Source: [Clostridium] scindens ATCC 35704
GTDB taxonomy: Bacteria; Bacillota; Clostridia; Lachnospirales; Lachnospiraceae
Direction of reading: 5' to 3'
Length of the DNA stretch: 64,000 nucleotides
Assembly: GCF_004295125.1 (NCBI RefSeq)
Contig: NZ_CP036170.1
Span: 1,297,501-1,361,500 of the forward strand
The position numbers and the translations under genes are program-made. Shown here piece by piece: positions 1 through 10,141 of this stretch; the first letter of the stretch is position 1; every line of letters begins with the position of its first letter. The notes under the pieces are model-generated. The model saw only the letters and a list, made by a program, of their open reading frames with translations. It did no database searches and had not been told where the DNA came from.

Positions 1-1860
<1,860 letters not shown>

Positions 1861-2007
1861 GAGAGGCTGGAAGGCAGAAAAAGACTCGGAGTTGGAGTTT
1901 CGGATGGAAGTATTTCCCGTATGCGGTTTTGAAGGTATATATAGGGCACCAGGAGGTCATACTAAAGTGTGGAGGCGGGTGCTTTTCTTCAGTTACAGAT
2001 AGCATGA

Positions 2008-2079
2008 TCCTCGATAGCTCAGTGGTAGAGCATTCGGCTGTTAACCGAAGGGTCGTTGGTTCGAGCCCAACTCGGGGAG
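2008..2079 (+). tRNA. tRNA-Asn (anticodon GTT)
   Basis: A 72-nt cloverleaf. Acceptor arm TCCTCGA pairs with TCGGGGA (one G-T wobble), with discriminator G. The D-loop is AGCTCAGTGGTAGAGC, the anticodon loop CTGTTAACC reads GTT, and the T-loop is GGTTCGAGCCC. CCA is not encoded. It lies about 148 bp after the 23S gene, probably in the same rRNA transcript. I see no 5S rRNA in the spacer 1861-2007. Confidence 0.95.
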
Positions 2080-2141
2080 TTATGAAAAATGAAAACATTT
2101 CATAGACGAAGGTTTATGGAATGTTTTTATTTATTTAAAAG

Positions 2142-2166
2142 TCCTGGACGATTGTCCGGGATTTTT
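2142..2166 (+). terminator. Rho-independent terminator of the rRNA/tRNA-Asn unit
   Basis: An 8-bp stem TCCTGGAC/GTCCGGGA with loop GATT is followed by TTTTT. A weaker A/T-rich hairpin (about 2088-2128) precedes it. Confidence 0.8.
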
Positions 2167-2298
2167 GACTATCATAATGAAAGGAGATAAAACAAGAATA
2201 AACAGAAGAAATAAGGGAAACCAAATGGTAGCATTCTGGTAATGGCAGTATTCCTGCCTGCTATAATTAACTCAGTTTTAGAAAAAGGGGATAGAAGC

Positions 2299-3105
2299 AT
2301 GGCAAGACCAGCATTTACAGAAGCACAGATTATACAGAAGACGTTGGAGAATGTCCGTAGTTTTTACAATCGCAAGCGGGAGATAGCAGCACTGCCAATG
2401 GCCGATGATTTTGTCTGGATTGGGGCGTATGATTCCCAGTGGAGCGAAGGCCAGGACCAGTTTATTGAACTTGCTGGTAAGGAGAACGAAGAGTTTCCGT
2501 TCCTTTTGTCAGATGAAGAATATCATCTGCTATTTCATGAAAGGAATGTATGGGTTGTATATGGGCACTATAAGGTCACTGCCACAATGGAGAATGGGAC
2601 TGTATTTCATGCGCATGTCCGGGGAACCTATGTGTGGCGTATGGTAAATGGCGAATTAAAATTGGCCCATGTCCACGAATCTCATGGAGATATGCCAATG
2701 AGCCAGATGACTTCTGAAGCAGGACAGTGTCTGGCTGATGTGGATTTTCTGGAATATATGAAGCATATGGATATGCGGAAGGCGAATCAAGAAAAGATTG
2801 TATTTCGGGATAAGGAGAAGAATTACCATTATCTATTTCCTTCCGATATTCTTTATCTGAAGGCAGCGGCGCAGTATTCTATCGTGCACACGAAGACGGA
2901 TAGTTTTAAGACTTGGGGGCTACTGGCTGATTTTGAGAAAAAGGTGCCGGAGACATTCAGACGTATTCATAAGAGTTACCTTGTGAATACGATGTATATC
3001 GACAGCGTCAGACGCTATCGGGCGTCCCTGACGGATGGCCAGGAACTGCCTATTGGGAAAGAGCGCTATATGGAATTGAAGAAGCATCTTCAGAATGGAA
3101 TATAA
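2299..3105 (+). CDS. SnoaL-like domain / LytTR DNA-binding transcriptional regulator
   Basis: A 268-aa protein with two parts. Residues about 8-130 look like a SnoaL/NTF2-like alpha+beta fold (FVWIGAYDSQW, then the beta-rich YGHYKVTATMENGTVFHAHV). Residues about 167-266 are a LytTR domain (LYLKAAAQYSIVHTKT, FRRIHKSYLVN). There is no receiver domain, so this is not an ordinary two-component regulator; the SnoaL part may sense a small ligand (inference). The ATG at 2299 is preferred over an in-frame ATG at 2242 because GGGG lies 8 bp upstream and the domain starts right after it. It precedes the activase/dehydratase pair and may regulate it. Confidence 0.85.
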   Translation: MARPAFTEAQIIQKTLENVRSFYNRKREIAALPMADDFVWIGAYDSQWSEGQDQFIELAGKENEEFPFLLSDEEYHLLFHERNVWVVYGHYKVTATMENGTVFHAHVRGTYVWRMVNGELKLAHVHESHGDMPMSQMTSEAGQCLADVDFLEYMKHMDMRKANQEKIVFRDKEKNYHYLFPSDILYLKAAAQYSIVHTKTDSFKTWGLLADFEKKVPETFRRIHKSYLVNTMYIDSVRRYRASLTDGQELPIGKERYMELKKHLQNGI

Positions 3106-3288
3106 AGCAGAGGATCCATGTGTCAAAGGAATTAGTGCTACAGATAACATGGATTTATTTAAGAAAGCGGCTACTTATTTGGATTTTCAATAAATGCCAT
3201 AATATAACAAAAAAAGCAATAAGACACATAAGCCGGGAAATGATAGACTTAAACCATACGGGATTAAACCAAAAAGAGGTGATGGCTT

Positions 3289-4047
3289 ATGAATTATATC
3301 GGCATTGACATCGGCTCTACTGCTTCCAAGGTCGTAGTTCGGGGGAGCAAGGAGGCGTATTTTGTGCTGCCCACAGGCTGGAGCAGCAAGGAGACGGCCC
3401 AGACTATTCGGGGCAGGTTAAGAGAGATGGAAATTAATGTGGAGGATGAGGCAACCAAGGTAGTTGCCACGGGATATGGCAGAATCGTAGTAGACTATGC
3501 GGACCGGACAATCACGGAGATTACCTGTCATGGGCGGGGCGGCCGGGAACTGGCAGGCGAAAACTGTATGATCATTGATGTGGGAGGACAGGATACAAAG
3601 GTGATCTCTCTAAGGGATGGCATGGTATATGACTTCTTGATGAATGATAAATGTTCCGCGGGAACTGGAAAGTTCCTGGAGATCATGGCGAACCGGCTGG
3701 GGGTTACACTGGAGGAACTATTTGACATGGCTGGGCAGGGAACGGCAATCCCGATTAGTTCTCTGTGTACGGTATTTGCGGAGACGGAGATTATCAGCTA
3801 CATTGGAGAAGGCCGTGAACGCAGAGACATTGCCGCCGGAGTAGTAGAATCGGTGGCGGAGAAAGTAGCGCAGCTTGCAAAGCGCCAATCCCTACAGGAT
3901 AAGATCATCCTTACCGGAGGATTGAGCAACAGCCCGTATTTTGCGGGACGCCTGTCGGAGAAACTTGGGAAGACGGTGGAGACAAGGGAAATGGGAAAAT
4001 ATGCGGGGGCTCTGGGCGCCTCGTATCTTGCAGAAGAAAAAGGTTAA
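3289..4047 (+). CDS. 2-hydroxyacyl-CoA dehydratase activase-type ATPase (BadF/BadG/HgdC family)
   Basis: A 252-aa ASKHA-fold ATPase. Visible motifs are the N-terminal phosphate loop GIDIGSTASK, the second phosphate motif DVGGQDTK, and NDKCSAGTGKFLE and GLSN further on. Family members are homodimers bridged by one [4Fe-4S] cluster that drive ATP-dependent low-potential electron transfer to a dehydratase-type partner. The likely cluster cysteines are in NDKCSAGTG and SSLCTVFAE. GAGGTG precedes the ATG. The partner gene follows after 15 bp, so the two form an operon. Confidence 0.93.
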   Translation: MNYIGIDIGSTASKVVVRGSKEAYFVLPTGWSSKETAQTIRGRLREMEINVEDEATKVVATGYGRIVVDYADRTITEITCHGRGGRELAGENCMIIDVGGQDTKVISLRDGMVYDFLMNDKCSAGTGKFLEIMANRLGVTLEELFDMAGQGTAIPISSLCTVFAETEIISYIGEGRERRDIAAGVVESVAEKVAQLAKRQSLQDKIILTGGLSNSPYFAGRLSEKLGKTVETREMGKYAGALGASYLAEEKG

Positions 4048-4062
4048 CAGGAGGAAGAGAAG

Positions 4063-5211
4063 ATGGAACTTATTAAGGAATTGCCAGAGGTATTTGAAGA
4101 GTTTGCAGAACAGAGACAAAAATCGTTTCTGGGCATTAAGAAACTGAAGGAACAGGGAGTGCCGATCGTAGGAGTATACTGTACATATTTCCCTCAAGAG
4201 ATCGCGGTTGCTATGGGCGCGGCAGTGGTGGGATTATGCTCGACATCTGATGAGACGATCCCGGTGGCGGAAGAAGACCTTCCGAAGAACTTATGCCCTT
4301 TGATTAAATCCAGTTACGGATTTGCCAAGACTGATAAATGTCCGTTCTTTTATTTTTCCGATGTAGTGGTTGGAGAGACAACCTGCGATGGAAAGAAAAA
4401 GATGTACGAGTATATGTCTGAATTCAAGCCGGTTTATCTTATGGAACTTCCAAACCGTCAGACGGAGGAAGGCCTGATTCTGTGGAAAAAGGAGATTATC
4501 CGGTTTAAAGAATATTTGGAAGAAAAATTTGAAATAGAGATTACGGAAGAGAAGATACGAGAGGCTGCACATACCATGAATGAGATCAGAAAGTCCATGA
4601 AGCGGCTGTCTGCTCTTATGGCAAAAGACCCGGCTCCGGCCACCGGACTAGATATGTTCCATGTCATGTATGGAAGCGGCTTTAAATTTGACAAGACGGC
4701 AATCCCAGCGGAGGTGGATACGCTTACAAAACAGCTGGAGGATGAATATGCACAGGGCAAGCATCTTGACAAGCGTCCCCGTATCCTTGTGACCGGCTGT
4801 CCGATCGGAGGCGCGACGGAGAAGGTCATCAAGGCCATCGAGGACAACGGCGGCGTGGTCGTTACTTTTGAGAACTGCGTAGGCGCGAAGAACCACGACC
4901 AGCTGGTGGACGAAGACAATCCAGATATCTATGACGCCCTTGCGCGCAGATACCTGGATATTGGCTGCTCAGTCATGACGCCAAATCCGAACAGGCTTGA
5001 CTTAATGGGAAGATTGATCGACGAGTTCCACGTGGACGGCGTGGTCGAGGTGATCTTGCAGGCCTGCCATACATACAATATTGAGACCAAGGGCATCCGT
5101 AAGTTCGTAAATGAGAAGGGCAAGCCGTACATCAGCGTGGAGACAGACTATTCCATGGCGGATTGCGGACAGTTGAATACCAGAATGGCGGCATTTGTAG
5201 AGATGCTGTAA
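4063..5211 (+). CDS. HgdB-like 2-hydroxyacyl-CoA dehydratase family protein, probable double-cubane-cluster protein
   Basis: A 382-aa HgdB/FldB-type protein with several conserved cysteines (VYCTYFPQ, LCSTSDE, KCPFFYF, TTCDGKKK, TGCPIGG). Canonical 2-hydroxyacyl-CoA dehydratases need two different subunits of this fold. Here there is one such gene plus one activase, which is the arrangement of YjiM/YjiL and of the double-cubane-cluster proteins that carry an [8Fe-9S] cluster and reduce small molecules such as acetylene. The natural substrate of that group is not known. AGGAGG precedes the start and a strong terminator follows. Confidence 0.85.
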   Translation: MELIKELPEVFEEFAEQRQKSFLGIKKLKEQGVPIVGVYCTYFPQEIAVAMGAAVVGLCSTSDETIPVAEEDLPKNLCPLIKSSYGFAKTDKCPFFYFSDVVVGETTCDGKKKMYEYMSEFKPVYLMELPNRQTEEGLILWKKEIIRFKEYLEEKFEIEITEEKIREAAHTMNEIRKSMKRLSALMAKDPAPATGLDMFHVMYGSGFKFDKTAIPAEVDTLTKQLEDEYAQGKHLDKRPRILVTGCPIGGATEKVIKAIEDNGGVVVTFENCVGAKNHDQLVDEDNPDIYDALARRYLDIGCSVMTPNPNRLDLMGRLIDEFHVDGVVEVILQACHTYNIETKGIRKFVNEKGKPYISVETDYSMADCGQLNTRMAAFVEML

Positions 5212-5246
5212 AAATCCATTCGGGCAATCATAAGATATTGTACCAT

Positions 5247-5286
5247 CCGGCCAATCGATAAAAGAAGTATCGATTGGCCGGTTTTT
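5247..5286 (+). terminator. Strong rho-independent terminator after the activase/dehydratase operon
   Basis: A perfect 14-bp stem CCGGCCAATCGATA/TATCGATTGGCCGG with a 7-nt loop, followed by TTTTTC. Confidence 0.93.
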
Positions 5287-5320
5287 CTGTCCGGGCTGTG
5301 AAAGTTCGCCGACGAATCCA

Positions 5321-5554
5321 ATGTTCAGTGTGTATACGTTTCGCTCTAAGTGCGAGGAAGAGGCAGAGTGCATTCTTGAAGACAGGGCGACCAGGATATT
5401 TTTAAATACCCGTGGAGAGAATGACAGCGAGAGGATCAAAAGAATCCATCAACGGGTATGCGAGGTAAGGCTTAGCGAGGAAGCCGGGGTGAAGCATATG
5501 CAGGCATGGGAAGAAAAATATTATGAGAAAGAGAATCTGGAAGAGCCGTCATAG
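5321..5554 (+). pseudogene. C-terminal remnant resembling an Rpn-family nuclease/transposase-like protein
   Basis: A 77-aa reading frame without a convincing ribosome binding site. The segment around RIHQRVCEVRLSEEAGVK then WEEKYYEKE resembles the charged C-terminal tail of Rpn/PD-(D/E)XK recombination-promoting nuclease proteins common in Firmicutes. The nuclease core is absent. I treat it as a fragment; it could instead be an unrelated small gene. Confidence 0.35.
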
Positions 5555-5647
5555 AGAAAATCTTTAGAAATCGTCACAGTTGTTCAGTAACGAGAGCGGA
5601 AGGGCAGCAGGCTGATCCGGTTTGCCAAAACCAGATTTTATGGAAAG

Positions 5648-5800
5648 GTGATCCTCAAGGCATGCACCAATAGGTCTTCAGAACTGATGACCTATGTATC
5701 CATGTCTTTGTGGCTGGCGGTGGTGGTGGCGGAAGTCATGGCGCTTATCATATCAGCCATCTTCTGTGTTGCGCAGAGAAAGAAATATGGATATTTGTAA
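5648..5800 (+). other. Possible remnant of a small membrane protein
   Basis: A short open stretch ending at TAA 5798-5800 encodes one hydrophobic helix (SLWLAVVVAEVMALIISAIF) followed by a positively charged tail. Starts are possible at GTG 5648 or ATG 5687 but neither has a good ribosome binding site, and the frame stays open upstream to about 5587. It probably belongs with the neighbouring relic. Nothing else coding is apparent between 5555 and 5868. Confidence 0.25.
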
Positions 5801-5805
5801 CGCGC

Positions 5806-5836
5806 TGGTGCCGGAGCAATATATGCCCCGGCACCA
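5806..5836. terminator. Hairpin between convergent units
   Basis: The inverted repeat TGGTGCCGG/CCGGCACCA, extended by inner GCA/TGC pairs, lies downstream of the minus-strand kinase-like gene. The U tract is poor on both strands, so termination is likely but not certain. Confidence 0.5.
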
Positions 5837-5868
5837 TTTAACCGGCAGGATCTGTGTAACAGTCGTTG

Positions 5869-6471
5869 TCAGATCTGCCCATAGATCTTCTCCAGAATAT
5901 CCAGCATCTGCTCTCTATCAAAGGCAGCGGTATCCAGGCAGAGATCATAATTCTCCATGTCTTCCCAGTACTGATCTGTATAGTAGTTATAGTAGTAACT
6001 TCTATCTTTGTCAACCTTGCGGATCAGTTGTTCCGCCTTTTTCTCATCCAGAGAATAACGCTCCATAACCGTCTGGATACGTTCATCATATGGCGCGTAT
6101 AAGAAGATGTGGCGGCTTGTCTTGCAGTCTCTTAAGACATAGTCGGCGCAGCGCCCCACAATGATACAGTCTTCCCGCTCAGCAAGGCGAAGAATTACGT
6201 CCGACTGGGTCTCAAACAGTTTCTCATCAATGTGTTCGTAACGGTATCTGCGGTCCAGGCCGGAATCCAGATCGACTTGATAAGACCAAGGCTTTTCTCG
6301 CTTTTCATCCACGCGTTTTAATTGTTCATAAGGAATATCAATTTGTTCGGAGGCCAGTTTGATGAGTTCCTTGTCGTAACAGTTGATTCCAAGCCTTGCT
6401 GCCAGCGCGTTTCCAATGATACGTCCGTCACTTCCGAATTGCCGTCCGATGGTAATAACACGTTTGCTCAT
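5869..6471 (-). CDS. Cytidylate kinase-like family protein
   Basis: A 200-aa P-loop protein of the cytidylate-kinase-like family (AAA_26 type). The N-terminus ITIGRQFGSDGRIIG is the family's modified P-loop; CYDKELIKLA follows, then IIVGRCADYVL and HIFLYAPYDER in the lid region. These proteins are common in clostridia, are distinct from true CMP kinase, and their substrate is unknown. It is monocistronic and divergent from the ABC importer. Confidence 0.9.
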   Translation of the reverse strand: MSKRVITIGRQFGSDGRIIGNALAARLGINCYDKELIKLASEQIDIPYEQLKRVDEKREKPWSYQVDLDSGLDRRYRYEHIDEKLFETQSDVILRLAEREDCIIVGRCADYVLRDCKTSRHIFLYAPYDERIQTVMERYSLDEKKAEQLIRKVDKDRSYYYNYYTDQYWEDMENYDLCLDTAAFDREQMLDILEKIYGQI

Positions 6472-6575
6472 ATATATACCCCGCTTTCTGTAGGAGGATC
6501 CCTTAAAAAGAGAAGGCTCCTTTGTTAATTTCAGTGTAACATGCCCGGAAAAATGTGTAAAGAAAGAAGTTTCCC

Positions 6576-6613
6576 GTCCTTTCGGCAGGACCCCCTACCG
6601 GGGTTGTAACCCC
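6576..6613 (+). promoter_or_regulatory. Mutually exclusive hairpins in the leader of the ABC importer
   Basis: GTCCT/AGGAC forms a small stem (6576-6591). CCCC (6592-6595) can pair with GGGG (6600-6603), but the same GGGGT can instead pair with ACCCC (6609-6613). Two alternatives sharing one arm about 50 bp before the start codon is attenuator-like. No known riboswitch class was recognised. Confidence 0.35.
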
Positions 6614-6664
6614 AAAAACGCAATGATATACTGGGTAAAAGGCTGTTTTTAAAGGAGGAGAATC

Positions 6665-8293
6665 ATGAGGAACAGGTTGGTCAGTTTTTTGGGAATGGTA
6701 CTGCTTTTGACAGGGCTACTTACGGGCTGCGATAAAAGCAGCGCTGAAGCTGGCGCAGCGGCAGATGGGGCAAAAAAGCGGGCAGCGGATGAGGTCATAG
6801 TGACGATGCCGACCACGTCCGAGCCAGAATCGGGCTTTGATCCGGCCTACGGCTGGGGGGCAGGGGAGCACGTTCATGAACCACTGATCCAGAGCACGCT
6901 CACTACAACGACAAAGGATCTGAAGATTGAAAAGGATCTGGCCACAGACTATCAGGCCAGTCCGGATGGCCTTACATGGACGGTGACCATCCGTGACGAC
7001 GTGGCATTCACGGACGGGGAGCCTTTGACGGCGGAGGATGTGGCATTTACCTACAATCATTGCAAAGAGAAGAGCACGGTCAATGATTTTACCATGCTTG
7101 ATAAGGCAGTGGCAGTTGATGATAAGACCGTTGAATTTCATATGACAAGAGCATTTTCTATCTGGCCTTATACCATGGCTGTAGTGGGAATCATCCCGGA
7201 ACATGCCTATGATGAGAACTATGGGCAGAATCCGGTGGGGTCCGGCCGCTATATTATGAAGCAGTGGGATAAAGGGCAGCAGGTGATCTTTGAAGCCAAT
7301 CCGGACTATTATGGGGAAAAACCGAAGATTAAGAAGGTGACGGTTCTTTTTATGGAGGAAGACGCGGCGCTGGCGGCAGCTATGGCAGGAAAGGTGGATG
7401 TGGCGCATACGGCGGCATCCTACAGCGATCAGCAGATAGAAGGATACAGCCTTCTTGCCGTGCAGACGGTGGATAACCGGGGATTTAACCTGCCTTCTAT
7501 CGAGCCGCAGGAGAAGGATGGCATCACCTATGGCAATGCATTTACGGCGGATGTGAATGTGAGGCGTGCCATCAACATTGGGATTGACAGGGAAGAAATG
7601 ATTGAAAACGTACTGAACGGATATGGAACCCAGGCATATAGCGTATGTGACAAGATGCCCTGGTATAACAGCCAGTGCGAGGTAGACTATGACCAGGAAG
7701 AAGCCAGAAGGCTTCTTACAGAGGCAGGATGGGTTGAGGGCAAGGACGGCATCCGGGAAAAGGACGGAAAAAGGGCAGTCTTTACCTTGATGTTCAGTAC
7801 TGGGGACAGCGTCCGCCAGGCACTAGCGGAAGATGCGGCCAATCAGTTGAAGGAAATCGGGATTGAGGTCAAGACGGAAGGCGTAGGCTGGGATGTGGCT
7901 TATGACAGGGCCCAGTCGGAGCCGCTTATGTGGGGATGGGGCGCCCATACGCCGATGGAACTTTATAATATTTATCATTCCCTTGAAGGCAGGGGAATCG
8001 GGCAGGCAGAGTATTCGCCATATTCGAATGGGCAGGTAGACCAGTATATGGATCAGGCGCTGTCTACAGGCTCTTTGGAAGATTCTTACGAACTATGGAA
8101 GAAGGCCCAGTGGGATGGAACCACCGGCATTATTCAGGAAGGAGATATTCCCTGGATCTGGCTGTGCAACATCGACCACCTGTATTTTGTAAGAGATGGC
8201 CTTAGGGTTGCGGAGCAGAAGATACATCCTCATGGGCATGGCTGGTCTATCGTCAACAATGTGGACCAGTGGTCCTGGGAGACGGCAGAATAA
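6665..8293 (+). CDS. ABC transporter substrate-binding lipoprotein, peptide/nickel (SBP_bac_5) family
   Basis: A 542-aa extracellular solute-binding protein. The signal peptide ends in the lipobox LTGC (Cys about 22), so it is a lipoprotein. Family landmarks are the N-terminal DPAYGWGAGEHVHEPL, LTAEDVAFTYNH and GSGRYIMKQWDKGQ. It is the first gene of a complete importer (binding protein, two permeases, two ATPases). Oligopeptides, dipeptides and nickel chelates are all possible cargo; nothing in the sequence settles this. AAAGGAGGAG precedes the ATG. Confidence 0.92.
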   Translation: MRNRLVSFLGMVLLLTGLLTGCDKSSAEAGAAADGAKKRAADEVIVTMPTTSEPESGFDPAYGWGAGEHVHEPLIQSTLTTTTKDLKIEKDLATDYQASPDGLTWTVTIRDDVAFTDGEPLTAEDVAFTYNHCKEKSTVNDFTMLDKAVAVDDKTVEFHMTRAFSIWPYTMAVVGIIPEHAYDENYGQNPVGSGRYIMKQWDKGQQVIFEANPDYYGEKPKIKKVTVLFMEEDAALAAAMAGKVDVAHTAASYSDQQIEGYSLLAVQTVDNRGFNLPSIEPQEKDGITYGNAFTADVNVRRAINIGIDREEMIENVLNGYGTQAYSVCDKMPWYNSQCEVDYDQEEARRLLTEAGWVEGKDGIREKDGKRAVFTLMFSTGDSVRQALAEDAANQLKEIGIEVKTEGVGWDVAYDRAQSEPLMWGWGAHTPMELYNIYHSLEGRGIGQAEYSPYSNGQVDQYMDQALSTGSLEDSYELWKKAQWDGTTGIIQEGDIPWIWLCNIDHLYFVRDGLRVAEQKIHPHGHGWSIVNNVDQWSWETAE

Positions 8294-8312
8294 TCAGAAG
8301 GGAGGAAGTGGA

Positions 8313-9305
8313 ATGAAGGGGCGCTACGGAATCAAGATCAGTCAAAATATCATACGGGCGCTTCTTCTGATTATTCTGACCAGTATGGTGGCATTTGCGC
8401 TGATGAAGGCCTCCCCGGTAGATCCCCTGCAGGCGAACGTAGGGCAGGCCGCGCTGGGGAGCATGAGTCAGGAGCAGATCGGGAAACTGCGTGAATACTG
8501 GGGAGTGGGAACTTCCCCTGTCAGGCAGTATCTGTCCTGGGCAGCCGATTTCGCGACAGGGGATATGGGAACTTCCCTTCTGTACCGGCAGCCGGTCAAG
8601 AACGTGATTGCAGTCAAACTTTCCAATTCTCTTTTTCTCATGGTGATCGCCTGGATCATCTCCGGAGTTCTGGGATTTGCGCTGGGAGCGATTGCAGGGA
8701 TGAACGAAGGGCGCTGGATAGATAAGGGAATCAAGGGCTACTGTCTGCTGATTTCAAGTACGCCCGCCTTCTGGCTGGCACTTCTTCTGCTGGTGGTATT
8801 CGGAGTATGGCTGCGGGTATTGCCCATTGGAATGAGCGTGCCCATCGGAGTGGAGGCCAGCGGAGTTACATTCACGGATCGGGTATATCATGCGATTCTC
8901 CCGGCAGTTACCTTAAGCATTACAGGCGTATCAAATATCGCGCTTCATACCCGGGAGAAGATGATTGATATTATGGATAGCGACTTCATCCTGTTTGCGT
9001 TAGCCAGAGGCGAGAGTGGCTTTAAACTGTTCTGGCGTCATGGGCTGCGCAATGTCCTTCTCCCTGCGCTTACGCTGCATTTTGCGTCCATCAGCGAGAT
9101 TATCGGAGGCTCTGTTCTGGTAGAGCAGGTATTCTCCTATCCTGGGATTGGACAGGCGGCCGTGGCGGCAGGGCTTGGCAGCGATATGCCTCTTTTGATG
9201 GCAATCACCATTGTCACCGCGCTGTTCGTCTTTGGCGGAAATATGACCGCCAATATCCTCTATGGGCTGGTAGACCCTAGGATCAGAAGAGGAGGGGCGT
9301 CTTAA
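8313..9305 (+). CDS. ABC transporter permease, DppB/NikB type
   Basis: A 330-aa inner-membrane permease with about six transmembrane segments. The start at 8313 is chosen because GGAGG lies at 8301-8305 and the first helix follows at once (ALLLIILTSMVAFALMKASP). The periplasmic segment DPLQANVG and the C-terminal EQVFSYPGIGQAAVAA are typical of DppB-type permeases. The stop (9303-9305) overlaps the next start as TAATG. Confidence 0.92.
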   Translation: MKGRYGIKISQNIIRALLLIILTSMVAFALMKASPVDPLQANVGQAALGSMSQEQIGKLREYWGVGTSPVRQYLSWAADFATGDMGTSLLYRQPVKNVIAVKLSNSLFLMVIAWIISGVLGFALGAIAGMNEGRWIDKGIKGYCLLISSTPAFWLALLLLVVFGVWLRVLPIGMSVPIGVEASGVTFTDRVYHAILPAVTLSITGVSNIALHTREKMIDIMDSDFILFALARGESGFKLFWRHGLRNVLLPALTLHFASISEIIGGSVLVEQVFSYPGIGQAAVAAGLGSDMPLLMAITIVTALFVFGGNMTANILYGLVDPRIRRGGAS

Positions 9306-10129
9306 TGAAGAGCATGAACCGTAGAAAGAAAGTATTGGCTGGTGTCATGCTGGCAGCAGGCTTTCTTCTTGTCGTGTGCATCGGAGGCGCTGCCTGCTCG
9401 GAATGGGCGGTGGCGACGGACTTTACGCAGAAGAATCTACCGCCGGGAGCGGGACACCTCTTTGGTACAGACTGGATGGGAAGAGATATGCTGGCGCGGA
9501 CGTTGAAAGGACTGTCTTTGAGCATTCTGCTGGGCATCCTGGCAGCAGGCGCCAGCGCGTGCATTGCCCTGATTCTGGGGATTGCGTCCGCGACGCTTGG
9601 GAAAACGGTGGATAAGATCATTACGTTTATGATTGATCTGATTCTTGGAATCCCCCATATCCTGCTGCTGCTTTTGATCTCCGTGGCGCTGGGGAAAGGA
9701 CTCAGGGGCGTAGCCGTAGGAATCGCGCTGACGCACTGGCCATCTCTTGCCCGGCTGATCCGGGCGGAGGTATTGCAATTAAGAGAAAGTCCTTACATAC
9801 AGATTGCACAGAAATTAGGAAAGAGCAGATGGTACATTGCCAGAAAGCACATGCTGCCCCACCTGCTTCCTCAATTTATGGTGGGACTGGTGCTTTTATT
9901 CCCCCATGCGATCCTGCATGAGTCCAGTATAACCTTCCTGGGATTCGGCCTGTCTTCGGAACAGCCTGCGATAGGCATTGTATTGTCAGAATCCATGAAG
10001 TATCTGGTGACGGGAAAATGGTGGCTTGCCCTGTATCCGGGACTCTTCCTGGTGCTGACCGTAATCATGTTTTATGTGGCGGGAGAAGGGCTTCGCAAGC
10101 TTGCAGATCCGGGAAGTGTGCATGGATAG
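9305..10129 (+). CDS. ABC transporter permease, DppC/NikC type
   Basis: A 274-aa permease. The N-terminal helix is followed by HLFGTDWMGRDMLART, the hallmark of DppC/OppC proteins, then the permease core. The EAA-loop region is LTHWPSLARLIRAEVLQL and the C-terminus contains ESSITFLGFGL. It overlaps the upstream permease by one base and is followed by the ATPase gene after 12 bp. Confidence 0.92.
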   Translation: MKSMNRRKKVLAGVMLAAGFLLVVCIGGAACSEWAVATDFTQKNLPPGAGHLFGTDWMGRDMLARTLKGLSLSILLGILAAGASACIALILGIASATLGKTVDKIITFMIDLILGIPHILLLLLISVALGKGLRGVAVGIALTHWPSLARLIRAEVLQLRESPYIQIAQKLGKSRWYIARKHMLPHLLPQFMVGLVLLFPHAILHESSITFLGFGLSSEQPAIGIVLSESMKYLVTGKWWLALYPGLFLVLTVIMFYVAGEGLRKLADPGSVHG

Positions 10130-10141
10130 GGAGAAGATGAG

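Noticed and set aside
3120-3308. 62-codon frame before the activase gene
   Set aside because: No ribosome binding site, no recognisable protein character, and it runs into the activase start in another frame.
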